The notes below the pieces were generated by a model. That model had not been told where the DNA came from. It ran no database searches and saw only the letters and a list, made by a program, of their open reading frames with translations. DNA of 64,000 nucleotides from Erigeron canadensis. Its lineage: Eukaryota; Streptophyta; Magnoliopsida; Asterales; Asteraceae. The stretch is from assembly GCF_010389155.1 (NCBI RefSeq), contig NC_057768.1:13638501-13702500 (forward strand), read 5' to 3'. This document shows positions 1-11,988 of the stretch, piece after piece (position 1 is the first letter of the stretch; each line of letters opens with the position of its first letter). A program made the translations under genes and the position numbers.

Positions 1-110
1 CTCACACCCCCACTGCGGCGCAGTGGGGTGATGGTCAATATAGGCAGTGGAAATGGATTGCGGCGTAGTTGGTGTTACCACCCCCACCCCCACTGCGGCG
101 CAGTGGGGAA
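1..110. repeat. Two GC-rich perfect palindromes (CACTGCGGCGCAGTG type)
   Basis: Two near-identical blocks, at about 6-27 and 86-108, have the core CACTGCGGCGCAGTG with C-rich left and G-rich right flanks that extend the palindrome. A decayed third copy (TTGCGGCGTAGTTG) lies near 58-72. They occupy the post-pol part of the Athila-like element and recur as a larger cluster at 57901-58145. Confidence 0.85.
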
Positions 111-373
111 CTTTTCCAGAAAACTTTTTTCGGTTTTTTCGTTTTTAAACACAAACTTACCTCAATCCGCTTCACACCACATTTGAAACTTCACATTCTT
201 GACAAAACAAATTAAACCTATCTAACGTAACGAAAATCAAATTAACAAAACAAAATTAAACACTGGTTGCCTCCCGAGAAACGCTTAATTTATTTACGAG
301 TCGTGAGCTAGACTCGATCACCATATCAAGTTTGTGAATCAAAAATGGGGATTTCTTCGACCATCCCCTCCTC

Positions 374-1389
374 CTACTCTTCTTCCAAATACAACTTGAG
401 CCTATGACCATTGACAATGAAAGACCCATTTCCGTCCCTTTTAAAAAGTTCAACATAACCGGACGGATACACATGTTTAATCCACCTAAAAGTTAACTTT
501 GGTTGTTTAATTTTAAATTTCGATAAAAACAACAAAACCTTTGCACCAACCTTGAACTCCTTTCTACGGATCCTTTTATCATGGTACACTTTGGTTTTCT
601 CTTTATAAAGTCTTGAGTTTTCATATGCACCTAATCTAAGCTCATCGAGCTCATGAAGTTGCAACAACCTAAGTTCACCGGCCTCCATCATGTCTAGGTT
701 CAAATTTCTCAACGCCCAATACGCCTTATGCTCTAATTCAATCGATAAATGACAAGTCTTAATGTAGAGCAACTTGTATGGCGTAGTGCCAATAGGCGTC
801 TTAAAGGCGGTCCTAAATGCCCACAAGGCGTCATCTAACTTTTTCGACCAAACCTTGGGGTTATCCCCGACTGTTTTCTCTAGAATTCTTTTCAATGCCC
901 TATTGGTGTTTTCCACTTGACCACTGGTTTGTGGGTGATAAGAAGTTGAAAAATAATGGCAAACACCATACTTCTTAAGAACCTTATCTAGTTGATGATT
1001 AGCAAAATGTGTTCCACGATCACTAATTAAGGCTCCAGGGCAACCAAACCTACTAAACAACTGCTTCAAAAACTCAATGACTACCCTCGCGTCGTTTGTA
1101 GGCAAAGCCTTGGCTTCGGCCCACTTAGACACGTAGTCAACAGCAACTAAAACGTACTGAAACTTGTTAGACGGTGGGAATGGTCCCATGAAGTCTATGC
1201 CCCAAATATCGAATACCTCACATACCTGAATTCCTTGTTGTGGCATTTCATCCCGTCTTGTGATGCTTCCTTATCGTTGGCAAATGTCACAGGTTTCGAC
1301 CAACGTTTCAGCCTCTTTGAAAATTGTAGGCCAATAGAAACCTGCATCACAAACCTTTTTACCTGTAACCGATGGACCATAGTGACCTC
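374..1389 (-). pseudogene. Athila-like integrase, core and C-terminal domain (broken)
   Basis: The integrase would join element cDNA to host DNA in the nucleus. Reading from 1389 to 374, the end of the zinc-binding domain (paired cysteines of a CDICQR motif near 1280-1290) is followed by the catalytic core. First Asp is in GIDFMGPF, second in ISDRGTHF, and Glu in [11 protein letters not shown], giving the DD35E triad. A basic C-terminal domain ends in LKLYLEEE. One in-frame TAA at 1271-1273 separates the zinc finger from the core; the rest is open for 290 codons. The upstream part was cut off by the copia-1 insertion at 1389/1390 and continues in the same frame at 13135. The gene is dead because it is physically split and has the stop. 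Confidence 0.9.
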
Positions 1390-1698
1390 TGTTAGAAATT
1401 CAAAAGTAGTGATACATTGTAATTTAAGTTATGGACTTACTTGTTGTTAAGTCATGAGTTGATGATTTCTAAGGTTGAGGGGCTAATTGTGATTATTAGC
1501 ATAGTTGGTTTGTTTAGACTATAAATAGCCCTCAATTCCTTAGAATCATAACTTTTGAACAACACTCAACACTTAACACCTGAATAACACACTCTTGTTC
1601 CAAATTCTCTCTCAAAACACACACAAACACCAAGAACACACACACTAACCAAACGCCATTGTTGATGTGAATTCAAATGATAAAATCGTGTTGCTACA
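1390..1698 (+). repeat. copia-1 5' LTR (309 bp)
   Basis: Starts TGTTAGAAATTC and ends GTTGCTACA. It contains TATAAATAG at about 1520-1528, a likely core promoter, followed by CA-rich sequence in the R/U5 part. It matches 12825-13134 and, in reverse orientation, 53707-54016. Confidence 0.95.
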
Positions 1699-1700
1699 TG

Positions 1701-1712
1701 TGGTATCAGAGC
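1701..1712 (+). other. Primer-binding site, initiator-Met tRNA
   Basis: TGGTATCAGAGC begins two bases after the 5' LTR end. It is complementary to the 3' end of plant initiator-Met tRNA, the usual primer for minus-strand synthesis in copia elements. Confidence 0.92.
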
Positions 1713-2883
1713 AAAACATCATTTTGATCTCGATCCATAACTGAATTCAATCACAAATCATCACACATTCACCTTTAATTCTGTTTTCATCCTGTTTCTG
1801 TTCGTTTTTTTTTCTCACTGAAAATTCAATAATAACCTCTTAAATCATATAAAATCACAAATGTTTGTTCACCGATCGATTTCTCATAGTTAATAACATA
1901 ATCCTCTCAAGTTTTGTGTTCTAATTCGATCTGGATCAAAAGTTCAGATTTTGAGTTTTTGGCGCTAATATTTGGGATTTGATTCTGTTGTGTTATAAGC
2001 TAAATTGTGTTAATCGGATCGTTGCTGAGGTGAAAACAAACTGTTTGCAAGTGGTTTCATGTTCCAATTCTCAGAAAATCAAAAGATATTGAAGTTCTAA
2101 AAATCGTCAATGGAGTTGTTCATACTCAGAGGTTGAAGACAACTGTGTGAAGCTAAACGATCTCATTTAGATCGTTTTAGTTTTTCTTTCCTTGGTACTT
2201 ACATTTCAGTGGTGTGGCTTGTAAAACGATTCAAATTTGAACGTTTTGACAAGTGTGGTTGTGGTGAGAAGAGTTGATTGTGGCTAACTGATCCTTTGGA
2301 TTGGTTCTGGTCAATTCAATTTCTTGAAATTAATCAAGTTGTTGAGAAATCCTGAAAAGAAACCAAAACGATCTCTTTTAGATCGTTTCAGTTTTCTTTG
2401 AAACCAGAACGATCTCTTTTAGATCGTTTCAAGTTTTACTGGAACATTCTCTCGTTTCAAGTTGTGTTTGGGAATAATAATATTCTTGGGTAACTGATCT
2501 TCGTGATTGGTTTTGCTCAATTCATTTAATTCCAATTCAAACCAAAACTCTGCCCAAATCATTTCAGAATACTTAGAATTTTTCTTCTTCTCAAGAAAGT
2601 TTCAATTTTAAATCGTTTCACTCCAAGTTCAATTTAGATCGTTTCAAGTTAGATCGTTTCATTCCTACATTTAGATCGTTTCAATTCAAATCATTTCATT
2701 CCTGCACATTTAGATCATTTCATTCTCACTTCTTCTAAATTGTTTCATTTCACTTTCTTAAAACAATTTCAATTAAGATAGTTTCATTTCATTTCAATTC
2801 AGATCGTTTCATTTCATTCCAAATTAGATCATTTCAATTCTTCTACAAAAATCAATTCAATTCTCAATTCAAATCAATTTCAA
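1713..2883 (+). other. copia-1 untranslated leader
   Basis: A non-coding stretch of 1.17 kb lies between the PBS and the gag ATG at 2884. It has no sizeable ORF. Its second half (2155-2840) is full of ACGATCT/AGATCGT inverted and direct repeats, annotated separately. Packaging or dimerisation signals would be expected here, but I cannot assign them. Confidence 0.8.
2155..2840 (+). repeat. Array of AACGATCT...AGATCGTT hairpins and half-sites
   Basis: Complete inverted repeats with A/T-rich loops lie at about 2155-2178, 2365-2389 and 2407-2430, each with ACGATCT on the left and AGATCGT on the right. A variant, AACGATTC...GAACGTT, lies at 2223-2247. From about 2634 to 2840 the right half-site AGATCGTTTCA and its decayed forms recur as direct repeats at irregular spacing. 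Variation between copies suggests amplification followed by drift. Confidence 0.85.
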
Positions 2884-5800
2884 ATGACTACTCGTGAAGC
2901 ATTGTCTCTGGGTACTGATACAAGACCTCCAGTTCTTTATCGTGGTAATTATGGACTTTGGAAGAAAAGGTTCATGGATTATGTGGAACGTCAGACTAAT
3001 GGTCACATGCTTAAGGAGTCAATCATCAATGGACTTGCTATGCATCGTCATCCTACTACCGGTGCTATTTTGACTCCTGATCTTTTGAATGCCGAACAAA
3101 GAGATCGTACTGCTGCTGACAACAGAGCTAGATCATGCTTGTATCAAGCACTTCCTAATGAGATTTATGGCTCAGTTGATTCTTATGACACAGCTAAGGA
3201 GATTTGGGATGAAGTTGCTAGACAAATGGAAGGTTCTGATGTAACCTCAACAATTCGACTAACAAATGTCTTAACTGAGTTTGACAATTTTCAGAAATCA
3301 CCAAATGAATCTCTTGAGTCCGTGTACTACAGATTTTGCAATGTGATCAATGAACTGAGAAAGAACAAGGTCAAGAAAGATGAGATTGAGCTGAACATCA
3401 AATTTATCAAAGCACTTGGTCCCGAATGGGAAGATTATGAGACTCAAATCAAACAACATCAAGATCTGACCAAATTCACCATTCATACTCATTATGAATC
3501 TTTCAAGTTGAATGAGCCACAAGTTCTAAGCAAATATTCACTCAACAAAGTGCCAGAAGTTGTATCTACTGATCCTTTGGCATTGGTTGTTGAACGAAAG
3601 GTTTCTGAGGCTCTTAAAAGAAAAATGACTGTTGATTCTTCGTCTGATGAGGAGGGAAAAGATTACTTGGCTCCAAGAGATGGTGTTCCTGATGAATTCT
3701 ACCAAGCTCTTGCCGCTGTAACTAAGCATTTCAAGAAAAAATATTTCAAAGCGAGGCCAACTAACAACAATCTTCGCACTTCATCAACATGTGCATTTCC
3801 AAAGAAGGAACAATATCATCACAAGAGTTTTGAACAAGGTGAAACAACTGGTTCCAAGAAAGGAGATAAGAAAGTAGAAACTGAGAAACAAATCGTGGAG
3901 AAAGGAAAAACATCTGACAAAAAGTGATACAACTGTGGAATTCCTGGTCATTTTGCTGTGGATTGCAAGCTGCCTCGCAAGAAGAATTATGAATACTACA
4001 AGCAGAAGATGCTCTTGGCAAAGCAAGTTGAAGCCGGTCAAGCCTTGATTGCTGAAGATGACAAGTGGCTTTTACTGACTGATGATGAAGATGAAGATCT
4101 ATCTGCCAATGTATGTTTCATGGCAAGGTTGAGCAAAGACAAAGCGTTGGAGGCTGACAACAGTGACGAGGAATATCCCGATGATGAGGTAAATCTCGAT
4201 TCTACTTTTTCAGCAATTAAGGATAAAGAGTCTTGTAGAATTGCCTTATCAAACTTGACGAATCATTACACTTCTTTAGCCAACAAAAACCAGAAATTGA
4301 AAAATAGCATTTTATTTTCAAAAGGGGAGTACACAAAACTTCTTGAAGAAAATTCTAAACTACTTTTTGAGTATGATGCTATGAAACAAGAATTTCAAAA
4401 ATATAAAGAACAAATGTTGGTTAAAGAATGTGAAATGAATGCGTCTCCTGACTCTAAGTTATTGGAAAAGTGCCATAATTTAGAAAAGACCATTCTTGAT
4501 CTTGAAAAAGCCAATCAAGATCTTGAAGTTCAAAAGACCAATGAATGGCTTCGTGCAAATGCGAGACAAATGGATGTTGATATTCTGAATAAGAAGCTTC
4601 AAGAAGCTACACCAAAAACAATTGAACATGAAAGAAAAGTTTCTGATTTTAAATCATAACTGTTTTTTAAAAGGCATTGAGATTGAAAATCTTGAAAGAC
4701 AAATTGAGGAACATAAAAAGAATATACTTTTCTATCAAGAAAAGTTGTACAAAGTTGAACAAAACCCTCTTTTGGATTTCACTGCCTATTTCAATAACTC
4801 AAAGATTGATAAATCAGAACTTCTTCTTGGGTTGAGATTTGAGAATATCACTCCATTGCAAAATGCCAAAGACAAGATCGAACCCTTGTATGATGAAAAG
4901 TTTTTGAGACTTGGTATGGTTCAACAATTCATTCGTCCATTGGATGACGAATTTGAGACTGATGAAGTTGAGAAAATTAAAAACAATAAATTTTTGGTTA
5001 ATTATGATGCCATAAATACTTCTTACGAAACGAAAAAGTCATCAATTTTTGAATTAGAAGAGATTGCGTCTGATTTTCAAAACCAAGAATTTTTCGTTTC
5101 CCCACCTAAACCAACTAAATTGTATGTTCTATCCACATTTTTGGAAAAACAAATAGAAGGTTTACAACAAAAGGTGGAATCTCAACAAAAACTTATTAAT
5201 AATCTACAGTCTCAAAGTCCGAATTCAAAGAATGAATCAGTTGTTGTTGATATCAAGAAAGTTTGTGTGAATGTTTCTACCCAAACTGATTTCAGTCTTT
5301 TAGTAGACCATTCCACTCAGACTACTTGTGTTTCATCTACTGTTTCCTCCACCCAAACTTTGACTGATTCTTTTGAGTGTTCATGTCAAAATGCTGCTAC
5401 TGTAATAGCTGATGATTATGTGCAATCTGATTTGTTTTATGACGAACTTGCGCATAGTTTAGTTTTGATATGGTACTACTTTAGGTTTTTCACTTGTGAG
5501 TTTCCTGAAGAGTTAGTTGTTCACCCTACGCTTTGTGCTAGTATAGGTGTTGATACTTCTACTCAATTTTCTTGTGAAACCAAAGAAGTGTCAGTTCAAG
5601 TTGATTTCATTCCTGAGATTACCAATAGTGTGAAGTTGGAAAACAAAACTCCTGGAGGGAGAATATGTTTTTGATTCTGAAACTGAGAAAAAGATTGAAT
5701 CTACCAAAATCAAAGTTGAATCAAAAGAGGAATCTCCAAAATCGTTTTTCAAAGCTCCAACTTCATATTATTCAAAGAAACGGGTTATTTCCAAATTCAT

Positions 5801-6609
5801 CAAGACTGAACCAAAGACTGTCACCAAACCAAGAATCAATAAGTTAAAAACAAAGTGTCCTACCCCGGAAAAGCATGTTAAAACCAAACAAGTTGAGACC
5901 ATTCCCAAAATCAAATACAACAAAATGAAACTTCTGGAAATCAATTCAAATGTTTCTTCGTCTAGCTCTCATTCTAGTTCAATTTCTAAAGTGTCTAGGA
6001 CTAGCTCTGTTTTGCTAACTAGGGATACTACAAATGGTCAACTAGATATAGGGATAGATATGGTTGGTTTTCTCACAATAAACCTAAGAAACAAGAAGTT
6101 CAAAAGAGTCTAAAAAGATAAAAATGCTTCAAAACTCTCGTTCTAATCTTCTTAGTGTCAATCCAACAGGTGGAAAGAACTTGATTAGTGAGTCTAAATG
6201 GGTAGCTAAGTCATTAGTACCTAAGATCACTAAAGTTGAGAAAAAGAAGAAAAGTCATCAGAGAAAAGCGGGTAGTAAGAAGAAGCTTGTTTCTGATGTT
6301 TCAAACAATTTATCTTTTAAGTCATCTTTGAAAACAAATGTTAATGATGCCAAGGCAATGCCTTGTGATGGTGTAAACAATGTTAATTCTCGATTTTATT
6401 TGTATGGTTTGAATGGTGGTAGACATGTTACTTTTTATTCGTGTGTTAATATTCGTTTGCTTAATCCAAATGTGCTTGTTGATAATGTGGTTGTTAATAA
6501 GTATGTTGATTCGAAAGCATGTTTGTATGCATCTCCTAAGTTATACCCCCTTCCTGTGTTAACTAACCACAAAGGACCCGTCTTTAAATGGGTACCTAAA
6601 GTCGGTTAA
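2884..6609 (+). pseudogene. copia-1 gag (long, coiled-coil rich, broken)
   Basis: Gag forms the virus-like particle. The start MTTREALSLG is followed by the usual copia gag opening (YRGNYGLWKKRF) and the capsid-type domain to about codon 240. Next are an acidic/lysine-rich linker and a CCHC knuckle (YNCGIPGHFAVDC). The first Cys of the knuckle is replaced by a TGA stop at 3925-3927. Long coiled-coil stretches follow (about 4200-5250), then a segment with repeated STQT motifs (5276-5572), and a Lys/Ser-rich tail ending in GPVFKWVPK. Frameshifts lie near 4630-4660 and 5665-5680, and further stops near 5847-6120. Reading across lesions the span is about 1,240 codons, very long for copia gag and in line with SIRE-type elements. 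Pol begins at once downstream in the +1 frame. Confidence 0.85.
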
Positions 6610-6616
6610 ATTTTGA

Positions 6617-9600
6617 TTGCAGGAAATAACCATCTCTGTATGGATACTCGATTCCGGGTGTTCAAAACACATGACTGGCAATAAATCATTGCTCAAGAAT
6701 TTTGTTGAAAGATTCATGGGAACTGTTCGTTTCGGAAACAACAATTTCGCTCCAATTCTAGGTTATGGAGATATTGAAAGAAACGGAATTGTTATTAAGA
6801 AAGTTCATTATGTTGAAGGCCTAAGTCATAACTTGTTCAGTGTTGGACAGTTCTTTGACAACAACCTTCAAGTTCTTTTTCGACAATCTCTGTGCAAAGT
6901 CCAAACTCTAGATGGAATTGATATCCTATGCGGAGATCGTGAAGATAATCTTTTCACAGTTAATCTTGATGATAACCAACCAACTAATAATATCTGTCTT
7001 GTTTCAAAAGCTACTTCGAAGAATTCTTGGTTGTGGCATAGAAGGCTATCTCACTTGAATTATCAAACCATCAATGCTTTAGTCAACAAGCAACTTGTTA
7101 TAGGCTTGCCTGACTACAAATATTAAAGTAAGCATGTCTGTCCTTCTTGTGCAGTTGGGAAGATCAAGAGAACTTCTCATAAGCCAAAGAAAATTCCACA
7201 CACTTTGGCACCTCTTCATTTGCTTCACCTGGATCTTTGTGGGCCTATGAAAGTAAAAAGCAGAAACAGGAAGAGATATATTTAGGTTATCGTTGATGAT
7301 TATTCAAGATACACTTGGGTCAAGTTTCGTGCTTCAAAAGATGAAACAACTCAAATTTTGATCAATTTCATCACTTCCACTCAAGTGAATCTTCAACTTC
7401 CAGTCTGTTATATCCGTTCGGATAATGGTACTGAGTTCAAAAATGCCATTTTCAATGAATTTTGCAAATCAAAAGGCATTACTCATCAATTCTCTGTTGT
7501 TCGTACTGCGTAACAAAATGGTGTCGTTGAAAGGAGAAACCGTATGTTGGTGGAAGCAGCAAGAACAATGCTTGCTTATTCCAAATTACCATCAAACATG
7601 TAGGCTGAAGCTGTTGACACTGCCTGTCACACTCAAAATCGGTCCATCATCAATCAGCGTCATGAGAAGACTCCTTATGAGGTTATTAACAAACGCAAAC
7701 CCAACATCAATTACTTCCATGTTTTTGGGTGTGTCTGTTATACCTTGAATGATAGGGAAAATGTTGGAAAGTTTGAAAGGAAAGGTGACAAAGGTTACTT
7801 TGTTGGTTATTCAAAGACATCAATTGCATATCGCATCTTTAATCATCGAACAAACACGATTCAAGAAACCATGAATGTTTGGTTTAACGAGATGTCTGGC
7901 ATGATATTTGAATAAGAAAGTTTGCTACCAACAATTAGTGATCCAAGTACTTCAAGTGCTTCCTCAAGGACGTCTACCTTAGCTTCAAAGTTCAAGAAAT
8001 ATCCAACTCCAACAAGTGAAGAGCTAGATATTTTCATCGAAGAATTCTACAACTCAAAACCGATTCAAGAAAAGGAACCTCAAGTCATCAATGAACCAAT
8101 TCCGAACAATGACCCTATTCAAATAAATGAATCAGTTCCTGACAACAATCATGAATCATCTTCAAATTCTGCAGAGCAAGAAGAATCACCTTCAAGTAAT
8201 AATTATTCTCAAAAGTATGTTCAAGAACAACCTTCTCATGTCACCCAAACAACAAATCCATCAAATACTCCAAATGTGTATGTACCACTGGATTTTGATC
8301 ATCCAAACTTTGAGGAAAGAGTTCTTCCAAGCTATGATTCCATTTCTTAACAGAACTCTGGATTTAATGATGATAATGTTGACATTCATCAACAAGATCC
8401 TCTTCCTCATGACAACAAGTGGTCACGTATGCGCAAAGATCATCCTACAGAACAGATCATTGGAGATCCACAAGCTGTGTTTCTACCCGTACTACAGTCA
8501 ATGAGTGTCTTGTTGCACTTTCACTGAGTAACATCGAACCCAAAACTGTCTCTGAAGCTCTTTGTGATCCAGAGTGGGTTAAAGCAATGCAAGAAGAATT
8601 AGCTCAGTTTTAGAGACTAAAGGTATGGAGATTGGTTCCAAATCCAAGGAAAGAAGAACCAATTCGCACTAAGTGAATTTTCAAGAACAAGAAGGATGAA
8701 AATGGAGTTGTAGTAAGGAACAAAGCTAGATTGGTTGCAAAGGGTTACTGCCAACAACCTGGTGTGGATTTCGACGAAACATTCGCTCCTGTTGCAAGAA
8801 TGGAGGCCATTCGTATATTCTTAGCTTATGCTGCATTCAGAAACTTCACTGTGTTTCAAATGGATGTGAAGACAACATTCTTGAATAGAGAACTCAAAGA
8901 AGAAGTTTATGTGGAGCAACCTGAAGGTTTTGTTGATCCTAAAAGGCCAAAACATGTCTACAGGTTGGACAAAGCTCTCTATGGTTTAAAGCAGGCACCC
9001 CGAGCATGGTATGATTCCTTTTCTACTTTCTTACTCAAAGGAGGCTTTACCAAAGGTACTATTGACCCTACCCTGTTTATTCGTAAGCAAGGTAAACATG
9101 TTTTACTTGTCCAAATATATGTTGATGACATTATCTTTGGGTCAACCAGTCAAACTTTTTGCCGAAGTTTTTCATCTCTAATGGTCAATCATTTTGAAAT
9201 GAGCATGATTGGGGAAATAAATTACTTTTTGGGATTACAAATCAAACAATTACCAACTGGTATCTTTATATCACAAGGTAAGTACATAAAGAAAATGTTG
9301 AAAAAGTTTGATATGACTACATGTTCTGCAATTTCAACTCCAATGGCTGCTCGTACAAACATTAATGCTGATAAAAATGGGAAACCATTTGACCAAAAGA
9401 GGTATAGAAGCATGATTGGTTCATTGTTGTATCTTACAGCATCTCGCCCAGATATAATGTTTGCAACATGCATGTGTGCTAGGTATCAAGCCGCTCCTAA
9501 TGATTTACATTACCAAGCTGTGAAACGAATTTTTCGTTATCTGAAGGGTACACCCAATCTTGGTCTCTGGTATCCAAGGGATACTGGATTCAATTTAACT

Positions 9601-10065
9601 GCCTATTCAGATGCAGATCATGCAGGTTGTAAGCTTGATTGCAAGAGCACATCTGGTACTTTACAATTCTTAGGGGATAAGATTGTAAGTTGGTCATCCA
9701 AGAAGCAAAATTGTGTATCACTGTCAACAGCGGAAGCTGAATATGTGGCTGCTGCTAGTTGCTGTGCTCAAGTGTTATGGATGAAAACACAACTTACCGA
9801 TTATGGTCTGAAATATGATCGTGTCCCTATCTATTGTGATTCTCAAAGTGCCATTGCAATTGCTGTCAACTCAGTCAACCACTCACGCTCAAACCACATT
9901 GATGTGAGATATCATTTTCTCAAAGATCATGTTGAGAAAGGTGACATCGAACTCTACTTCGTGGGAACTGACTACCAACTCGCTGATTTGTTCACAAAAC
10001 CACTGGACGAAAAGAGGTTTAATTTCTTAATCTCTAAACTTGGTATGCTAAATCTTGATCCTTGA
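6617..10065 (+). pseudogene. copia-1 pol: protease, integrase, RT, RNase H (broken)
   Basis: Domains follow copia order. The aspartic protease motif is LDSGCSKHMTG (about 6645-6680), the pre-integrase histidines are in WLWHRRLSHLN (7030), and the integrase acidic residues are in LHLDLCGPM, DNGTEF and the following QNGVVERRNR. RT carries YVDDIIFGS (about 9118) and RNase H carries SDADHAGC (about 9607). Lesions include TAA after DYKY (7124-7126) and stops near 7283, 7511, 7600, 7913, 8348, 8611 and 8674. There is also a frameshift near 8475. From 8731 to 10065 the frame is open for 444 codons, covering most of RT and all of RNase H, and ends at LGMLNLDP. The relative at 56033-57564 reads through several of these stops, so they are lesions of this copy. 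Confidence 0.92.
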
Positions 10066-10272
10066 ATCACTTTACCATGGAAGGAATTCTTGATTCATTT
10101 TTCAAAAATCATAAAAAGTTGAAAAACAAAAATCAAATACAAAAATAAAATTTTTGAAAAATAACAAAAAGATTTTTTTTTTTTCAAAATGGCTTGCATA
10201 TACTCTGTATGCAACCCGTTTTTAAAAAGAAAATTATTTATGTTTCAAAATTGGAATTAATTCATGTTATTA

Positions 10273-10475
10273 TACATATAAATTGATATAAGATAACGCG
10301 GAATTGAACGCCTTTATGTACTTCCAAGTGGTCTTATATGAATGTATATGTGTAATACAGGATGTTGAATGCAATTTTGTTACAACTGTTTCAAAAACAC
10401 TCTCAATTGTTGATATGAGAAGCAAAGGATTGAACGCCTTTGTGTACTCCTGAGTTGTCTCATCTTGGACAATTG
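10273..10475 (+). repeat. Paired inverted repeats enclosing GAATTGAACGCCTTTRTGTA
   Basis: First unit: left stem 10273-10293 pairs imperfectly with right stem 10332-10351, enclosing the motif at 10301-10325. Second unit: left stem 10404-10420 pairs with 10458-10475, enclosing the motif at 10427-10450. The enclosed sequence is nearly identical while the stems differ between units. The same motif occurs twice in copia-3 (60541-60674). Confidence 0.75.
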
Positions 10476-11988
10476 ATTGAGTTCACTTTTCATAAAACTA
10501 TTTTTGATTTAACACAAATCATTTTTGCTCCATTTTTTTCTATGAAAATCTTTTTGATCTATCTTTGCATAGATTAAGGGGGAGTTTGTGATTTCAAATC
10601 TCTTTCAAACTTCAAATGTGTTGTTTAAACATTTTTTTTCACATTTGATGAATTTTTTTTTCAAAGGAAGTTCGGTGTTTAGTTTTCACATGAGCGACTA
10701 GGTTTTTCTCAAAAATATACTCCATGAATTTCATCATCGCCGATGAGTTCTAACCCCGGAGTATTCACTTCTTTCATTAGAAAGTGAGGGTATTTTTGAG
10801 TGATGATGAATTTGTGCAACTAAGTTGGAGGGAGTAAAGTCGAAAAGTGAGAGGTTATGGTGATAATGTTGTGAGAAAAGGGTTAAAAGAATTGATACCC
10901 TTCCCTAAAATTCTCAAATTCCCGGGTAAAACACATTTCTATCGGATGTCATTTGTTGATATCTCGATATTGAAGAAGCCTTCATGGACCCAATGAAGCG
11001 ATGCACATCTTTACCTAACCACTCAAGTGTTTCTTAACAAATGCTTGTTTTACTTCTCATGGGGATTTTCTCATTTCTATTGACTCTTCATTTGGAAGAC
11101 GTTAATATTGAAAAAAGGGTGACACTCTGCTCCAGTCCCCGACTTCATTTGATCACTTTGTGTCTAGAGCTCTTATAATTGATCATTAATTTGATCGTTA
11201 TTCATTCTTTAGGACACATTTGCGTCATATCTTTGTGATATACATGCTTATCTTTGTGATATAGCTGGAACATTTGTAGTGATATCTTAATTGATAATTC
11301 ACGATGATCAAATGGAAATCCTACCATTGCTAACATCATTTCCAGCTTTGAACGTAGGTCTCATAATTGCATTTTTGTAATTATTGAGTTAACAAGAAGT
11401 CTATTGTGACCTTGGATTTTTTCCTAAAAAGTCTTTAAGGATAGTAGAACATGGTTATCGAACGCTTAAGTGACACTGACCATGGTTTACATTCTTTGAA
11501 GCAATCTTGAGGATGGAAAGCCAAAAGACCAAACTATGTTAGAGGTTTGCTTTGTGCATTTCTTAATGATACATAGGAAATCCGATAAATGATATACATT
11601 TCTTTCGGTCATTTCATTAATCCTTTCGATTTTTGAATGCAAACGGATCATTCTTATCCGGTTTCTTTTCTCATCACCCCAACACAGAAAACACCAACAC
11701 CATAATAAAATGTTTATCCCAACAACTTCAATCTTACATTTTAGTCACCCATAGGAACAATTGGGTTGGTTTATTTGGTTAGATTGATGTTTTGATGGTT
11801 GATAATTCTCCATGTGCATAATGTCTAGATTTTAGTCATGATTATTTCTTTTAACAATCGAATCAATCAATGTTTGCATAATGACATTGGTTCCCAACTT
11901 TGTCATTATGAGGGGGAGAAAATAGTATGATTCATTATTGATTAAGAGAAGAAATTAGAATGATTGATAAGGACAAGGAGAAAAGTTT

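Larger units (their letters stand above)
1..1389 (-). mobile_element. Athila-like Ty3/gypsy element, 3' segment
   Basis: This is the downstream part of a minus-strand gypsy element. It holds the integrase core and C-terminus (374-1389) and then about 370 bp of non-coding post-pol sequence running to the window edge. The post-pol DNA contains the purine/pyrimidine block around 265-320 typical of this group and two CACTGCGGCGCAGTG palindromes at 1-110. The segment ends exactly at 1389, where a copia element begins; the other pieces of the same element are 13135-13299 and 23440-25480. The Athila assignment rests on RT wording in the third piece (RKLNDATRKDHFPLPFIDQM) and on the order RT, RNase H, integrase. 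No LTR of this copy is visible in the window. Confidence 0.85.
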
